DNA of 14,438 bases, from positions 1 to 14,438 of the forward strand of contig DBBA01000191.1 of assembly GCA_002291955.1 (NCBI GenBank). The letters run 5' to 3'. Shown here piece by piece: positions 5,136 to 12,055 of the stretch (positions are counted from its first letter, which is position 1; every line of letters starts with the position of its first letter). The notes beneath the pieces were generated by a model. That model did no database searches. It saw only the letters and a list, made by a program, of their open reading frames with translations, and was not told where the DNA came from. Both the position numbers and the translations under genes were made by a program. Source of the stretch: Rhodobacteraceae bacterium UBA996 (GTDB lineage: Bacteria > Pseudomonadota > Alphaproteobacteria > Rhodobacterales > Rhodobacteraceae).

Positions 5136-7436
5136 ATGGAAAAGTTCGGTCGCAGCCAGCCCGTCAAGCGGGTCGAGGATATCCGGTTCCTGACCGGCAA
5201 GGGCCGCTATGTGGACGACATCGCGCCTGTGGGGTCCTTGCGGGCGGTGTTCCTGCGGTCGCCCGTGGCGCATGCGGACATCCGGTTGATCGACGTGACG
5301 GCGGCGCGGGCGGCGCCGGGGGTGCATGCGGTGCTGACGGTGGAGGATCTGGACGCCGCGGGGCTGGCCCGGTCGATGGACACGACCGTGGTCACCAACC
5401 TCGACGGAACCAAGGGGGCGGACCCCGAGCGCCCGTTCCTGGCGCGCGGCCGGGTGCGCTTCGTGGGCGAGGCGGTGGCCTGCGTGGTGGCCGATACCGT
5501 GGCCCAGGCGCGCGATGCGGCCGAACTGATCGAGGTGGAGTATGCCGATCTGCCCGTGGTCGTGGACCCGGTGCCGGGCGGTCCCGCGATCCATGCCGAG
5601 GCGCCAGGGAACCTGGCGTTCGACTGGGGCCAGGGCGACCGCGCGGGCGTCGAGGCCGCGATTGCCAGGGCGGCACATGTGGTGACGCTGCGCGTGGTGG
5701 ACAACCGGATCATCGTGGCGTCGATGGAACCGCGCGGCGCCTGGGCCGAATGGACCGACGGGCGGCTGCACCTGTGCGTGAACGGGCAGGGCGTCTGGGG
5801 GCCGAAATCGGCGCTGGCGCGCGTCTACGGGCTGGAAGCGGCCCAGGTGCGGGTGACGAACCCCGATGTGGGCGGCGGCTTCGGGATGAAGGGGATGACC
5901 TATCCCGAATACTACGTCCTGCCGCAGGCCGCGCGGCTGACCGGGCGCCCCGTGCACTGGATGTCCGACCGGACCGAGGCGATGCTGACCGACAACGCGG
6001 GGCGTGACCTTGTGTCCGACTGTACGCTGGCCTTCGATGCCGACCACCGGATCACCGCCTACAAGGTGGAATCGGTCTGCAACCTGGGCGCCTACAACAG
6101 CGAATACGCCCAGCCGATCCAGACGGAACTGTTCGCCAAGGTCCTGATGGGCACCTATGAGGTGCAGACGGTGTGGCTCGGCGTGAAGGGCGTGTTCACC
6201 AACACCACGCAGGTGGACGCCTATCGCGGGGCGGGTCGGCCCGAGGCGATCTTTGCGCTCGAGCGGACGGTGGAACATGCGGCCCACACGCTGGGCCTGG
6301 ACCCGTGGGCGTTGCGGCGGAAGAACTTCATCCCGTCGGCGAAGTTCCCCTATCGGTCTGCGACCGGGGAGCTTTACGACGTGGGCGATTTCCACAAGGT
6401 CTTGGCCCGCGCCGAAGGGCTGGCGGATCGCGGGGGCTTCGCCGCGCGCCGTGCGGCGTCGGCCGCGCAGGGGCGGCTGCGCGGGATGGGCCTGTGCTAC
6501 TACATCGAATCGATCCTCGGCGACCCGTCCGAAGGGGCGACGGTGGAGTTCTGCGACGACGGGACGGTGAACCTGTACGTCGGCACCCAGTCGAACGGGC
6601 AGGGGCACGAGACGGTCTATGCCCGCTTCCTGGCCGACCAGACCGGTATCCCGATGGAGGCGATCCGCGTCGTGCAGGGCGACAGCGACCGCATCGCCAG
6701 GGGCGGCGGCACGGGCGGGTCGCGGTCGGTCACCACGCAGTCGAACGCGACGCTCGCGGCGGTATCGAAGATCGTCACCAGCTATGCGCCGTTCCTGGCG
6801 GCCGAGTTCGGCGTGGCCGAGGCGGATCTGTCCTTCGATGACGAGCGGTTCCGGCTGAAGGGCCGGAACGAGGCGCCGACGGTGATGGAAGCGGCGGCAC
6901 TGGCCCGGACCCGGGGCCGCGCGGACCTGCTGCGGATCGAGGCGCGGGCCAAGCTGCCCGGCCGCAGCTACCCCAACGGGGCGCATGTGGCGGAGGTCGA
7001 GATCGACCCCGAGACGGGCGTCATGCGGCTGGACCGCTATACGGTGGTCGATGACTTCGGCAACCTCATCAACCCGATGCTGGCCGAGGGGCAGGTGCAT
7101 GGCGGGGTCGCGCAGGGCGTCGGTCAGGCGGTGACCGAGCAGGTGGTGCACGACCGCGAGAGCGGGCAGCTCCTCACGGCGTCGTTCATGGATTATGCAC
7201 TGCCGCGGGCGGATGATCTGCCCATGATCGCCTTCGACACCGTCCCGGTCCCTTCCACCGCCAATCCCATGGGTATGAAGGGCTGTGGCGAGGCCGGGAC
7301 GGTCGGCGCGCTGGCGGCGGTCGCCAACGCGGTGGCGGATGCGGTGCGGGTGCGGGGGGTTTCCCATGTGGACATGCCGTTTACACCCCTGCGCCTGTGG
7401 GCGGCCCTGAACGATGTCCGGATGGCGGCCGAGTAG
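5136..7436 (+). CDS. Xanthine dehydrogenase-family molybdopterin-binding large subunit (form II CoxL-like)
   Basis: A 766-residue large subunit of the molybdenum hydroxylase family (CO dehydrogenase/xanthine dehydrogenase). The N-terminal start QPVKRVEDIRFLTGKGRYVDDI and hammerhead domain (about 20-130) are followed by molybdenum cofactor-binding regions. GGGFGMKG is at 246-253, AYRGAGR at 362-368 and GCGEAGTVG around the conserved catalytic glutamate E719. AYRGAGR is the signature of form II (putative) CoxL; true CO dehydrogenases carry AYxCSFR, so the substrate is probably not CO but an aldehyde, purine or other heterocycle, unknown. AAGGAG sits seven bases before the ATG. Normally a FAD subunit and a 2Fe-2S subunit are encoded alongside, but neither is present here, so partners must be encoded elsewhere. 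The last 23 bases overlap the DUF2235 gene. Confidence 0.92.
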   Translation: MEKFGRSQPVKRVEDIRFLTGKGRYVDDIAPVGSLRAVFLRSPVAHADIRLIDVTAARAAPGVHAVLTVEDLDAAGLARSMDTTVVTNLDGTKGADPERPFLARGRVRFVGEAVACVVADTVAQARDAAELIEVEYADLPVVVDPVPGGPAIHAEAPGNLAFDWGQGDRAGVEAAIARAAHVVTLRVVDNRIIVASMEPRGAWAEWTDGRLHLCVNGQGVWGPKSALARVYGLEAAQVRVTNPDVGGGFGMKGMTYPEYYVLPQAARLTGRPVHWMSDRTEAMLTDNAGRDLVSDCTLAFDADHRITAYKVESVCNLGAYNSEYAQPIQTELFAKVLMGTYEVQTVWLGVKGVFTNTTQVDAYRGAGRPEAIFALERTVEHAAHTLGLDPWALRRKNFIPSAKFPYRSATGELYDVGDFHKVLARAEGLADRGGFAARRAASAAQGRLRGMGLCYYIESILGDPSEGATVEFCDDGTVNLYVGTQSNGQGHETVYARFLADQTGIPMEAIRVVQGDSDRIARGGGTGGSRSVTTQSNATLAAVSKIVTSYAPFLAAEFGVAEADLSFDDERFRLKGRNEAPTVMEAAALARTRGRADLLRIEARAKLPGRSYPNGAHVAEVEIDPETGVMRLDRYTVVDDFGNLINPMLAEGQVHGGVAQGVGQAVTEQVVHDRESGQLLTASFMDYALPRADDLPMIAFDTVPVPSTANPMGMKGCGEAGTVGALAAVANAVADAVRVRGVSHVDMPFTPLRLWAALNDVRMAAE

Positions 7437-8520
7437 GCTTCTTCGCCTCTACGCGCGGGCGCGGGCGTTCGTCACGCCCCGCCCGACGATCCGCACCACC
7501 GGCGAACCGATGGCGGCACCTGCGCGGGTGCGGGTGCCGGTCGATCATGTGGTGGTGCTGGACGGCACGATGTCCTCCCTCGCCCCGGGGCGCGAGACGA
7601 ACGCAGGCCTGACCTGGCGCCTCGTGGCCGAGGTCGCGGGGCCTGCGCGGATGAGCCTGCGGTACGAAAGCGGGGTCCAGTGGGACGGCTGGCGCAATAC
7701 CCGCGACGTGATCGAGGGGCGGGGGGTCAACCGCCAGATCCGGCGCAGCTACGGCTTCATCGCGTCGCGCTGGCGGCCGGGGGACCGGATCTGGCTCTTC
7801 GGCTATTCCCGCGGCGGCTATGCGGTGCGCTCGCTTGCGGGCGTGATCGCGCGGCTGGGCCTTCTGCGGGCGGATTGTGCCACGGAACGGAACATCCGCA
7901 CCCTGTACCGCCACTACCAGACCGACCCCGCCAGTCCCGCCGCGCGGGCCTTTGCGGCGGCGCACTGCCACCCGCGGGTGGAAATCGAGATGCTGGGGGT
8001 GTGGGACACCGTCGCGGCGCTGGGGTTCCGGGCGCCCATCCTGTGGCGCTGGGCCGAGGCGCCGCACCGCTTCCATGACGCCCGCCTGTCGCCCATCGTG
8101 AAGCGGGGGTACCAGGCGCTGGCGCTGGACGAGACGCGCGAGGTCTTTGCCCCCGTCCTGTGGGAGACGCCGGGCGACCACCCCGGCCATGTGGAGCAGG
8201 TCTGGTTCCGGGGCACCCATGGCGATGTGGGCGGCCAGTTGCAGGGCTTCGCGCCCGCCCGGCCCCTGTCGAACATCCCGCTCGTCTGGATGCTGGACAA
8301 GGCCGCCGCCGCGGGTCTGCCCCTGCCCGCGGGCTGGCGGGACCGGTACCCGACCGACCCCTTCGCGCCCTCGGCGGGCACGTTCCGGGGCTTCGGCAAG
8401 CTGTTCCTGCTGCGCCGCCGCCGGGCGGTGGGGCGGGACCCGTCGGAGCGGCTGCACCCCTCGGCCGCCGAATGGAAGGCCGCCCGGGGCGTCCGGGCCC
8501 GCCTCGCCCTGGCGGAATGA
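7414..8520 (+). CDS. DUF2235 alpha/beta-hydrolase-like protein
   Basis: A 368-residue protein with a DUF2235 domain, the predicted alpha/beta hydrolase family that includes type VI secretion phospholipases (Tle1 type) but also many stand-alone proteins. Landmarks: VDHVVVLDGTMSSL opening the domain (about 43-56), the nucleophile elbow GYSRG with Ser132 at 130-134, MLGVWDTVAALG in the middle, and GTHGDVGG with His269 and Asp271 near the family's catalytic Asp/His region. It has an Arg-rich N terminus and no obvious secretion signal. The first ATG (7414) lies inside the 3' end of the CoxL-like gene, suggesting translational coupling. ATG 7510 (residue 33) directly precedes the domain and is an alternative start. 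No secretion genes are nearby, so an effector role is not supported; its substrate is unknown. Confidence 0.82.
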   Translation: MSGWRPSRLLRLYARARAFVTPRPTIRTTGEPMAAPARVRVPVDHVVVLDGTMSSLAPGRETNAGLTWRLVAEVAGPARMSLRYESGVQWDGWRNTRDVIEGRGVNRQIRRSYGFIASRWRPGDRIWLFGYSRGGYAVRSLAGVIARLGLLRADCATERNIRTLYRHYQTDPASPAARAFAAAHCHPRVEIEMLGVWDTVAALGFRAPILWRWAEAPHRFHDARLSPIVKRGYQALALDETREVFAPVLWETPGDHPGHVEQVWFRGTHGDVGGQLQGFAPARPLSNIPLVWMLDKAAAAGLPLPAGWRDRYPTDPFAPSAGTFRGFGKLFLLRRRRAVGRDPSERLHPSAAEWKAARGVRARLALAE

Positions 8521-8525
8521 GTGGG

Positions 8526-8545
8526 TTTGTGCACATGTGCACAAA
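8526..8545. promoter_or_regulatory. Perfect 20-bp palindrome in a convergent gap
   Basis: TTTGTGCACATGTGCACAAA is a perfect palindrome starting five bases after the DUF2235 stop. The heptamer TGTGCAC recurs a third time at 8578-8584. A second inverted repeat, AATGG-TCAAG-CCATT, starts at its right edge (8544-8558). The surrounding 80 bases are richer in A/T than anything else nearby. The genes on both sides converge here, so no start codon is obviously controlled. It could be an operator, a protein-binding site of another kind, or an eight-pair hairpin with a CATG loop, but no T-run follows, so it is not a standard terminator. Confidence 0.6.
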
Positions 8546-8639
8546 TGGTCAAGCCATTGATCCACAAAAATAACCGGTGTGCACGTTCAGGTCTGGTCAA
8601 CCTTCCCTGACGAAATCTTCCGCACCGCGCGTTGCCCCC

Positions 8640-8683
8640 ATCACCCTTGCTGAAATACCCCGGGGTGCGGGGCAGAGCCCCGC
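8640..8683 (-). repeat. Dispersed GC hairpin repeat, copy 2, forming the end of the MATE gene
   Basis: On the minus strand a perfect seven-pair hairpin, GCGGGGC-TCT-GCCCCGC (8683-8667), is followed by ACCCCGGGGTATTTCAGCAA then GGGTGA. The plan and most bases are shared with copy 1 at 4982-5027. Here the repeat is read as protein: it encodes the last residues of the MATE exporter (ending RGSAPHPGVFQQG) and supplies its TGA stop. The hairpin probably also helps terminate the operon. Confidence 0.75.
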
Positions 8684-10011
8684 TCCGCCCTCCCCACCGT
8701 CGCCTCGAGCCTTGGGTAGCGCCACCCGAGCGTGATCCCCCGGAGCGCGTTCAGCACCATGAGCGCGGCCCACAGTCCGTGCGCGCCCAGCACCGCGGGC
8801 AGCACCGCCACGGCCACGGCGAACACCGCCACGGACTGCACCATCGCGTTGCGCATCGCCCGCGTCCAGGTCGCGCCGATGTAGATGCCGTCGAACATCC
8901 AGGATGCGATGCCGATCACCGGCCCGGCCACCACCCAGGGCAGGAACGCGCGCGCCTGCGCACGGACGTCCGTCGCGGTGGCCATCAGGTCGATCACCCG
9001 TGGACCCGCTGCCCAGAACACCACCGCCAGCGCCACCGCCCCCGCCACGCCCGACTGCGACGCCACGACCGCCGCGCGCCGCACGCCCGCCCGGTGACCG
9101 GCGCCGACCGCGGTGCCCACCATCGCCTCGGCCGCGAAGGCGAAGCCGTCGAGCGCGTAAGCCGTGATTTCCAGGAACTGCAACAGCACCTGATTGGCGG
9201 CGAGCGTCACGCCGCCCTTGCCCGCCGACAGGAACAGGAAGGCGACGAAGCACCCTTGCAGCAGGACCGACCGCACCATGATGTCGGTATTGACCGCCAC
9301 CATCCGCGACAGCCGCGCCCGGTCGAACACGCGGGCGGCGGTGCGCCAGGCCGCCCCGGCAAAGGCCTCGCGGCAGAGCCACAGCCCCAGCGCCAGCCCC
9401 GACCATTCGGCGATCAGCGTGGCCACCGCCACGCCGGGCACGCCCCAGCCAAGGCCTAGCACGTACCACAGGTCGAGCCCGACATTCAGCCCGTTCATCC
9501 AGACCTGCAGCACCAGCACCGCGCGGGTCCGTTCGGCCGCGATCAGCCAGCCGGTGACTGCGAACAGCGCGATGGTGGCGGGCGCGCCCCAGATGCGGAT
9601 GGCGAGGTACTGGCGGGCGAGACCCTCGACCTGTTCCGACGCGGGCGCGACCAGAAACGCGCCTGCGAACAGGGCCGACTGCGCGGCCACGAACACCACG
9701 CCGGCCGCGCCCGCGATCAGCAGCGCGCGGGACAGGATCGCCGCGACCTCATCCCGGTCGCCCGCGCCGCGGGCCTGGGCGGCCAGCCCCGTGGTGCCCA
9801 TCCGCAGGAAGCCGAACACCCAGTAGAGCGACGCCAGGATGATCGCCCCGATGCCGACCGCGCCGATGGGGGCGGCCTGTCCCATCTGGCCGACCACGGC
9901 GGTGTCCACCAGTCCCAGCAGGGGCACGGTGGCGTTCGACAACACGATCGGCAGCGCGATCTTCAGGACGCGGGCGTGTGTGACCGGGTCGGGGGCCGCC
10001 ACCGCGCTCAT
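8641..10011 (-). CDS. MATE-family (DinF-like) multidrug/cation antiporter
   Basis: A 456-residue inner-membrane protein with about twelve hydrophobic helices in two related halves, the layout of MATE exporters, which expel drugs or metabolites in exchange for Na+ or H+. The opening ARVLKIALPIVLSNATVPLLGLVDTAVVGQMG and the later LDGFAFAAEAMVGTAVGAGHR are typical of the DinF-like branch. The ATG at 10011 overlaps the stop of the upstream thioesterase as ATGA, so the protein is made by translational coupling as the third gene of an operon. The C-terminal 14 residues (ERGSAPHPGVFQQG) are encoded by a dispersed repeat and are probably not part of the ancestral protein. The same frame is open upstream to 10650, but that region is the two thioesterase genes. 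The transported substrate is unknown. Confidence 0.92.
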   Translation of the reverse strand: MSAVAAPDPVTHARVLKIALPIVLSNATVPLLGLVDTAVVGQMGQAAPIGAVGIGAIILASLYWVFGFLRMGTTGLAAQARGAGDRDEVAAILSRALLIAGAAGVVFVAAQSALFAGAFLVAPASEQVEGLARQYLAIRIWGAPATIALFAVTGWLIAAERTRAVLVLQVWMNGLNVGLDLWYVLGLGWGVPGVAVATLIAEWSGLALGLWLCREAFAGAAWRTAARVFDRARLSRMVAVNTDIMVRSVLLQGCFVAFLFLSAGKGGVTLAANQVLLQFLEITAYALDGFAFAAEAMVGTAVGAGHRAGVRRAAVVASQSGVAGAVALAVVFWAAGPRVIDLMATATDVRAQARAFLPWVVAGPVIGIASWMFDGIYIGATWTRAMRNAMVQSVAVFAVAVAVLPAVLGAHGLWAALMVLNALRGITLGWRYPRLEATVGRAERGSAPHPGVFQQG

Positions 10012-10520
10012 TCCGCGGGTGGCTCGCGGGACGGCATCAGGAAATGCCCCGTCGCCTGGGCAAAGGGCCGGGCGCGGTTGTCCTGCCAGGCCTCCACATG
10101 CACGGACGCATAGCGCCGCCCCGACCGGTTCACCCGCGCGCGGGCATAGGCGTCGCGCGGCAGGCCGGCGCGCAGGTAGTCCACGGTGAAGTCGATGGTG
10201 CGGGGCAGGCGGGGCATCGTCGCGGGGGTCAGCGCGGAGGCGTCGAGGGTGCCGCTCTCGATATCCTCCCACAGCATCTGGAAGGACAGGTCGATGATCG
10301 CTGCGACCTCCATGAAGGCCGCAGTGGCCCCGCCGTGCAGCGCGGGCAGCATCGGGTTGCCGATCAGGTCGTCGCGGAAGGGCAGGATCGCGGTGATCTC
10401 GTCCCCCCGGCGGTCGAAGGCGATGCCGAGGAAGGCGATGTAGGGCACCGCGTCCACCAGCGCGCGCAGGGCCGCGTCGCGGCGGCCCTTGACGATGTGG
10501 ACGGGTTCGGGGCGCTTCAT
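10008..10520 (-). CDS. PaaI-like hot-dog thioesterase B
   Basis: A 170-residue hot-dog fold protein of the PaaI/4HBT-like thioesterase group, which hydrolyses acyl- or aryl-CoA esters in the cytoplasm. The core motif is LHGGATAAFMEVAA at 61-74: H62-G-G of the active site loop, with Glu71 at the place where PaaI proteins usually have Asp. GNPMLPALHGG before it and TIDFTVDYLRAG at 108-119 are also family-like. It overlaps both neighbours by ATGA junctions (10520-10517 and 10011-10008), so it is the middle gene of a tightly coupled three-gene operon. The specific CoA substrate cannot be read from sequence; the acyl-CoA dehydrogenase divergent from this operon suggests acyl-CoA turnover. Confidence 0.85.
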   Translation of the reverse strand: MKRPEPVHIVKGRRDAALRALVDAVPYIAFLGIAFDRRGDEITAILPFRDDLIGNPMLPALHGGATAAFMEVAAIIDLSFQMLWEDIESGTLDASALTPATMPRLPRTIDFTVDYLRAGLPRDAYARARVNRSGRRYASVHVEAWQDNRARPFAQATGHFLMPSREPPAE

Positions 10521-10960
10521 GGTTTGCCCGGCTTTTCGGGGGGCCGTTCCAGCGTGAAGGCGCCGGTCGCCGCGGCGACCGGGCGGGTGTCGTCGTCATC
10601 GGTCGCGGTGGCGCGCACGAAGGCCACGTTGCGGGTGGCGTGGTAGACATGCGCGGTCGCCCGGATCGTCTGGCCGGGCGTCGCGGGGCGCATGTAGTCG
10701 ATCCGCAGGTCGAGCGTCGCGGTGGCGATGGCCCCGGTCCCGGCGGTCAGCACGGCGGTGCCCGCGCAGGTGTCCATCAGCGCGCTGACCGCCCCGCCGT
10801 GGATGACGCCGGTCACCGGGTCGCCCACCAGCCGCGCGTCCCAGTCCATGTGGATGTCGGCCCGGCCTTCGGCGACCGCGACCAGCCGCATCCCCAGCGC
10901 GCGGGAATGGGGCAGGGCGTCGAGGAAGCGGCGGGCGGCGTCGAGCGTGATCTCGGGCAT
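10517..10960 (-). CDS. PaaI-like hot-dog thioesterase A
   Basis: A 147-residue PaaI-family hot-dog thioesterase. The active-site segment GDPVTGVIHGGAVSALMDTCAG (46-67) has H54-G-G and the catalytic-type Asp63. LDLRIDYMRPATPGQTIRATAHV (83-105) is the usual central strand region. The start is the ATG at 10960, with GAAAGG eight bases upstream; the longer open frame to 11149 would run through the promoter region and the MerR gene start. It is the first gene of the thioesterase A, thioesterase B, MATE operon and ends in an ATGA overlap with gene B. A and B are related but diverged (147 against 170 residues, Asp against Glu), so they probably have different substrates or form a mixed oligomer. The latter is speculation. 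Confidence 0.88.
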   Translation of the reverse strand: MPEITLDAARRFLDALPHSRALGMRLVAVAEGRADIHMDWDARLVGDPVTGVIHGGAVSALMDTCAGTAVLTAGTGAIATATLDLRIDYMRPATPGQTIRATAHVYHATRNVAFVRATATDDDDTRPVAAATGAFTLERPPEKPGKP

Positions 10961-11090
10961 CGGGGGGCCTTTCGTGCCGTGCGGGCATTTCTCGGGCTGG
11001 CGGGGCCAAGTGCAAGCGCAATCTTGACCGGGGCGGCGTTGCCCTTGGGCGGGTGCCGGGCTTAGGCTGGCGCGAGGGAGGAGCCCTGCG
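10961..11090. promoter_or_regulatory. Divergent promoter region, thioesterase operon / MerR1
   Basis: This 130-base gap between divergent starts must hold two promoters. On the plus strand TTGCCC (11039-11044) and TAGGCT (11063-11068) are 18 bases apart, ahead of the GGAGG ribosome site of the MerR1 gene. A small inverted pair CAAG-N6-CTTG lies at 11013-11026 and could be part of a regulator site. No convincing minus-strand boxes were found. Position suggests that MerR1 controls the thioesterase-MATE operon. Confidence 0.3.
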
Positions 11091-11483
11091 ATGACCACGC
11101 GTCTGTCGTTCAAGGAGATGTGCGCCCGGTTCGAGGTGACGCCGCGCACCCTGCGCTACTACGAGTACATCGAGCTTCTGGCGCCCGAGAAGGACGGTCG
11201 CGCCCGCTGGTATGGCGCGCGCGAGGTGGCGCGGATGACGCTGATCCTGCGCGGGCGGCGGTTCGGGTTCAGTCTGGAGGAGATCCGCCAGTGGCTTCTG
11301 ATCTACGAGACGCAGGGCACGGAGGCGCAGAATCGCGCGCTGGTGGCGCTGGCGGACCGGCAGCTGGTGGCGCTGCGCGAGGAACGCGCGCGGCTGGACG
11401 AGACGATCGCGGACCTGGCGCGGCTGCGCGACGGGGTGGCGGGATCCCATCCGGGGGAGGGGCCGGGCGGCGGGCAGGGTTAA
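11091..11483 (+). CDS. MerR-family transcriptional regulator 1
   Basis: A 130-residue MerR-type protein. The winged helix-turn-helix covers about 5-72 (KEMCARFEVTPRTLRYYEYIEL, then YGAREVARMTLILRGRRFGFSLEEI), followed by a long dimerisation helix (about 78-115) rich in Arg, Glu and Leu and a Gly/Pro-rich tail. There is no cysteine cluster for metal binding in the C-terminal part, so it is not a metal sensor; the set resembles MerR proteins that govern acyl-CoA or amino acid breakdown in proteobacteria. GGAGG precedes the ATG. It is divergent from the thioesterase-MATE operon and sits 134 bases before a clear paralog (MerR2), with which it shares about half its residues across the DNA-binding domain. 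Confidence 0.88.
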   Translation: MTTRLSFKEMCARFEVTPRTLRYYEYIELLAPEKDGRARWYGAREVARMTLILRGRRFGFSLEEIRQWLLIYETQGTEAQNRALVALADRQLVALREERARLDETIADLARLRDGVAGSHPGEGPGGGQG

Positions 11484-11500
11484 CGCGTTTCCGGATGCGC

Positions 11501-11538
11501 GTGACGCAACGGCGCGGGGCATGGTGACGTCGCGTCAC
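11501..11538. promoter_or_regulatory. Cluster of TGACG sites, including an inverted repeat, upstream of MerR2
   Basis: In the 134-base gap before MerR2, GTGACG occurs at 11501-11506 and 11524-11529, and its complement CGTCAC at 11533-11538. The last two form an inverted repeat with a three-base centre (GTGACG-TCG-CGTCAC). The two direct copies start 23 bases apart. The cluster lies about 80-115 bases before the MerR2 start, a reasonable place for a binding site of one of the two MerR proteins controlling the acyl-CoA dehydrogenase operon. I could not pick a confident -35/-10 pair. Confidence 0.35.
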
Positions 11539-11617
11539 GGTCAACATTCCGTAACAGTCGCTTGTAAGCTTCGTGGCGCGGGGGCACCTGACCGGCTTCG
11601 ATCCGCAAAGGTGTGCC

Positions 11618-12019
11618 ATGACGACCGTGAACAGTGACTTTGAGATGACCATCCGCCAGATGTGCCAGGCGTTCGGCGTGACCGCGCGCGCGCTGCGCTT
11701 CTACGAGAGCCGCGAGATGCTGTCGCCGCGCCGCGACGGCCAGCGCCGGTTCTACGGGGCGCGCGACCGGGCCCGGCTGACGCTGATCCTGCGGGGCAAG
11801 CGGTACGGGCTGGCGCTGGAGGATATCCGGCGGCTTCTGGACCTGTACTCGCCCGCCGACCGGGGCCTGCGCCAGTTGCAGGCCGCGCGCGAGGTGGCCG
11901 TGGTGCGGCTGGATGCGCTGGTGGCCGAACGGGCCGAGATCGAGGCGAAGATCGCCGAACTGCGCGCCCTGATCGCCCAGGGCGACCAGTGGATTGCCGA
12001 GGCGGCAGAGGCCGCGTGA
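11618..12019 (+). CDS. MerR-family transcriptional regulator 2
   Basis: A 133-residue MerR-type protein, paralogous to MerR1. DNA-binding domain about 10-78 (RQMCQAFGVTARALRFYESREML, then YGARDRARLTLILRGKRYGLALEDI), dimerisation helix about 85-125. Like MerR1 it lacks C-terminal metal-binding cysteines. The ATG at 11618 has AAAGG six bases upstream and gives a normal N terminus; a GTG at 11573 in the same frame has no such support. It lies 36 bases before the acyl-CoA dehydrogenase on the same strand and is probably co-transcribed with it. In proteobacteria MerR proteins of this general kind (for example LiuR) regulate acyl-CoA and branched-chain amino acid breakdown, so local control of this operon is likely but inferred. 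Confidence 0.9.
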   Translation: MTTVNSDFEMTIRQMCQAFGVTARALRFYESREMLSPRRDGQRRFYGARDRARLTLILRGKRYGLALEDIRRLLDLYSPADRGLRQLQAAREVAVVRLDALVAERAEIEAKIAELRALIAQGDQWIAEAAEAA

Positions 12020-12055
12020 CGACCGCGGCCAGGGCGCCGCGAAAGGGAGGGAGAG

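Noticed and set aside
5100..7367. A 755-codon open frame on the minus strand opposite the CoxL-like gene.
   Set aside because: Its translation is rich in His, Arg, Gly and Pro without domains, as expected for the mirror frame of a GC-rich gene; the plus-strand protein has intact family motifs.
5136..7436. Calling the large subunit an aerobic CO dehydrogenase (coxL).
   Set aside because: It has the form II AYRGAGR loop rather than AYxCSFR, and the other cox genes are missing.
7414..8520. Type VI secretion effector assignment for the DUF2235 protein.
   Set aside because: No Hcp, VgrG, PAAR, adaptor or immunity gene is nearby and there is no secretion signal; only the domain family is shared.
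8545..8610. A 21-codon plus-strand frame (starts MVKPLIHKNN) inside the palindrome-rich gap.
   Set aside because: No ribosome site, and its start lies within the palindrome; likely chance in an A/T-rich patch.
10012..10650. Upstream extension of the MATE frame to 10650.
   Set aside because: This region is fully accounted for by the two thioesterase genes; the MATE domain begins right after the ATG at 10011.
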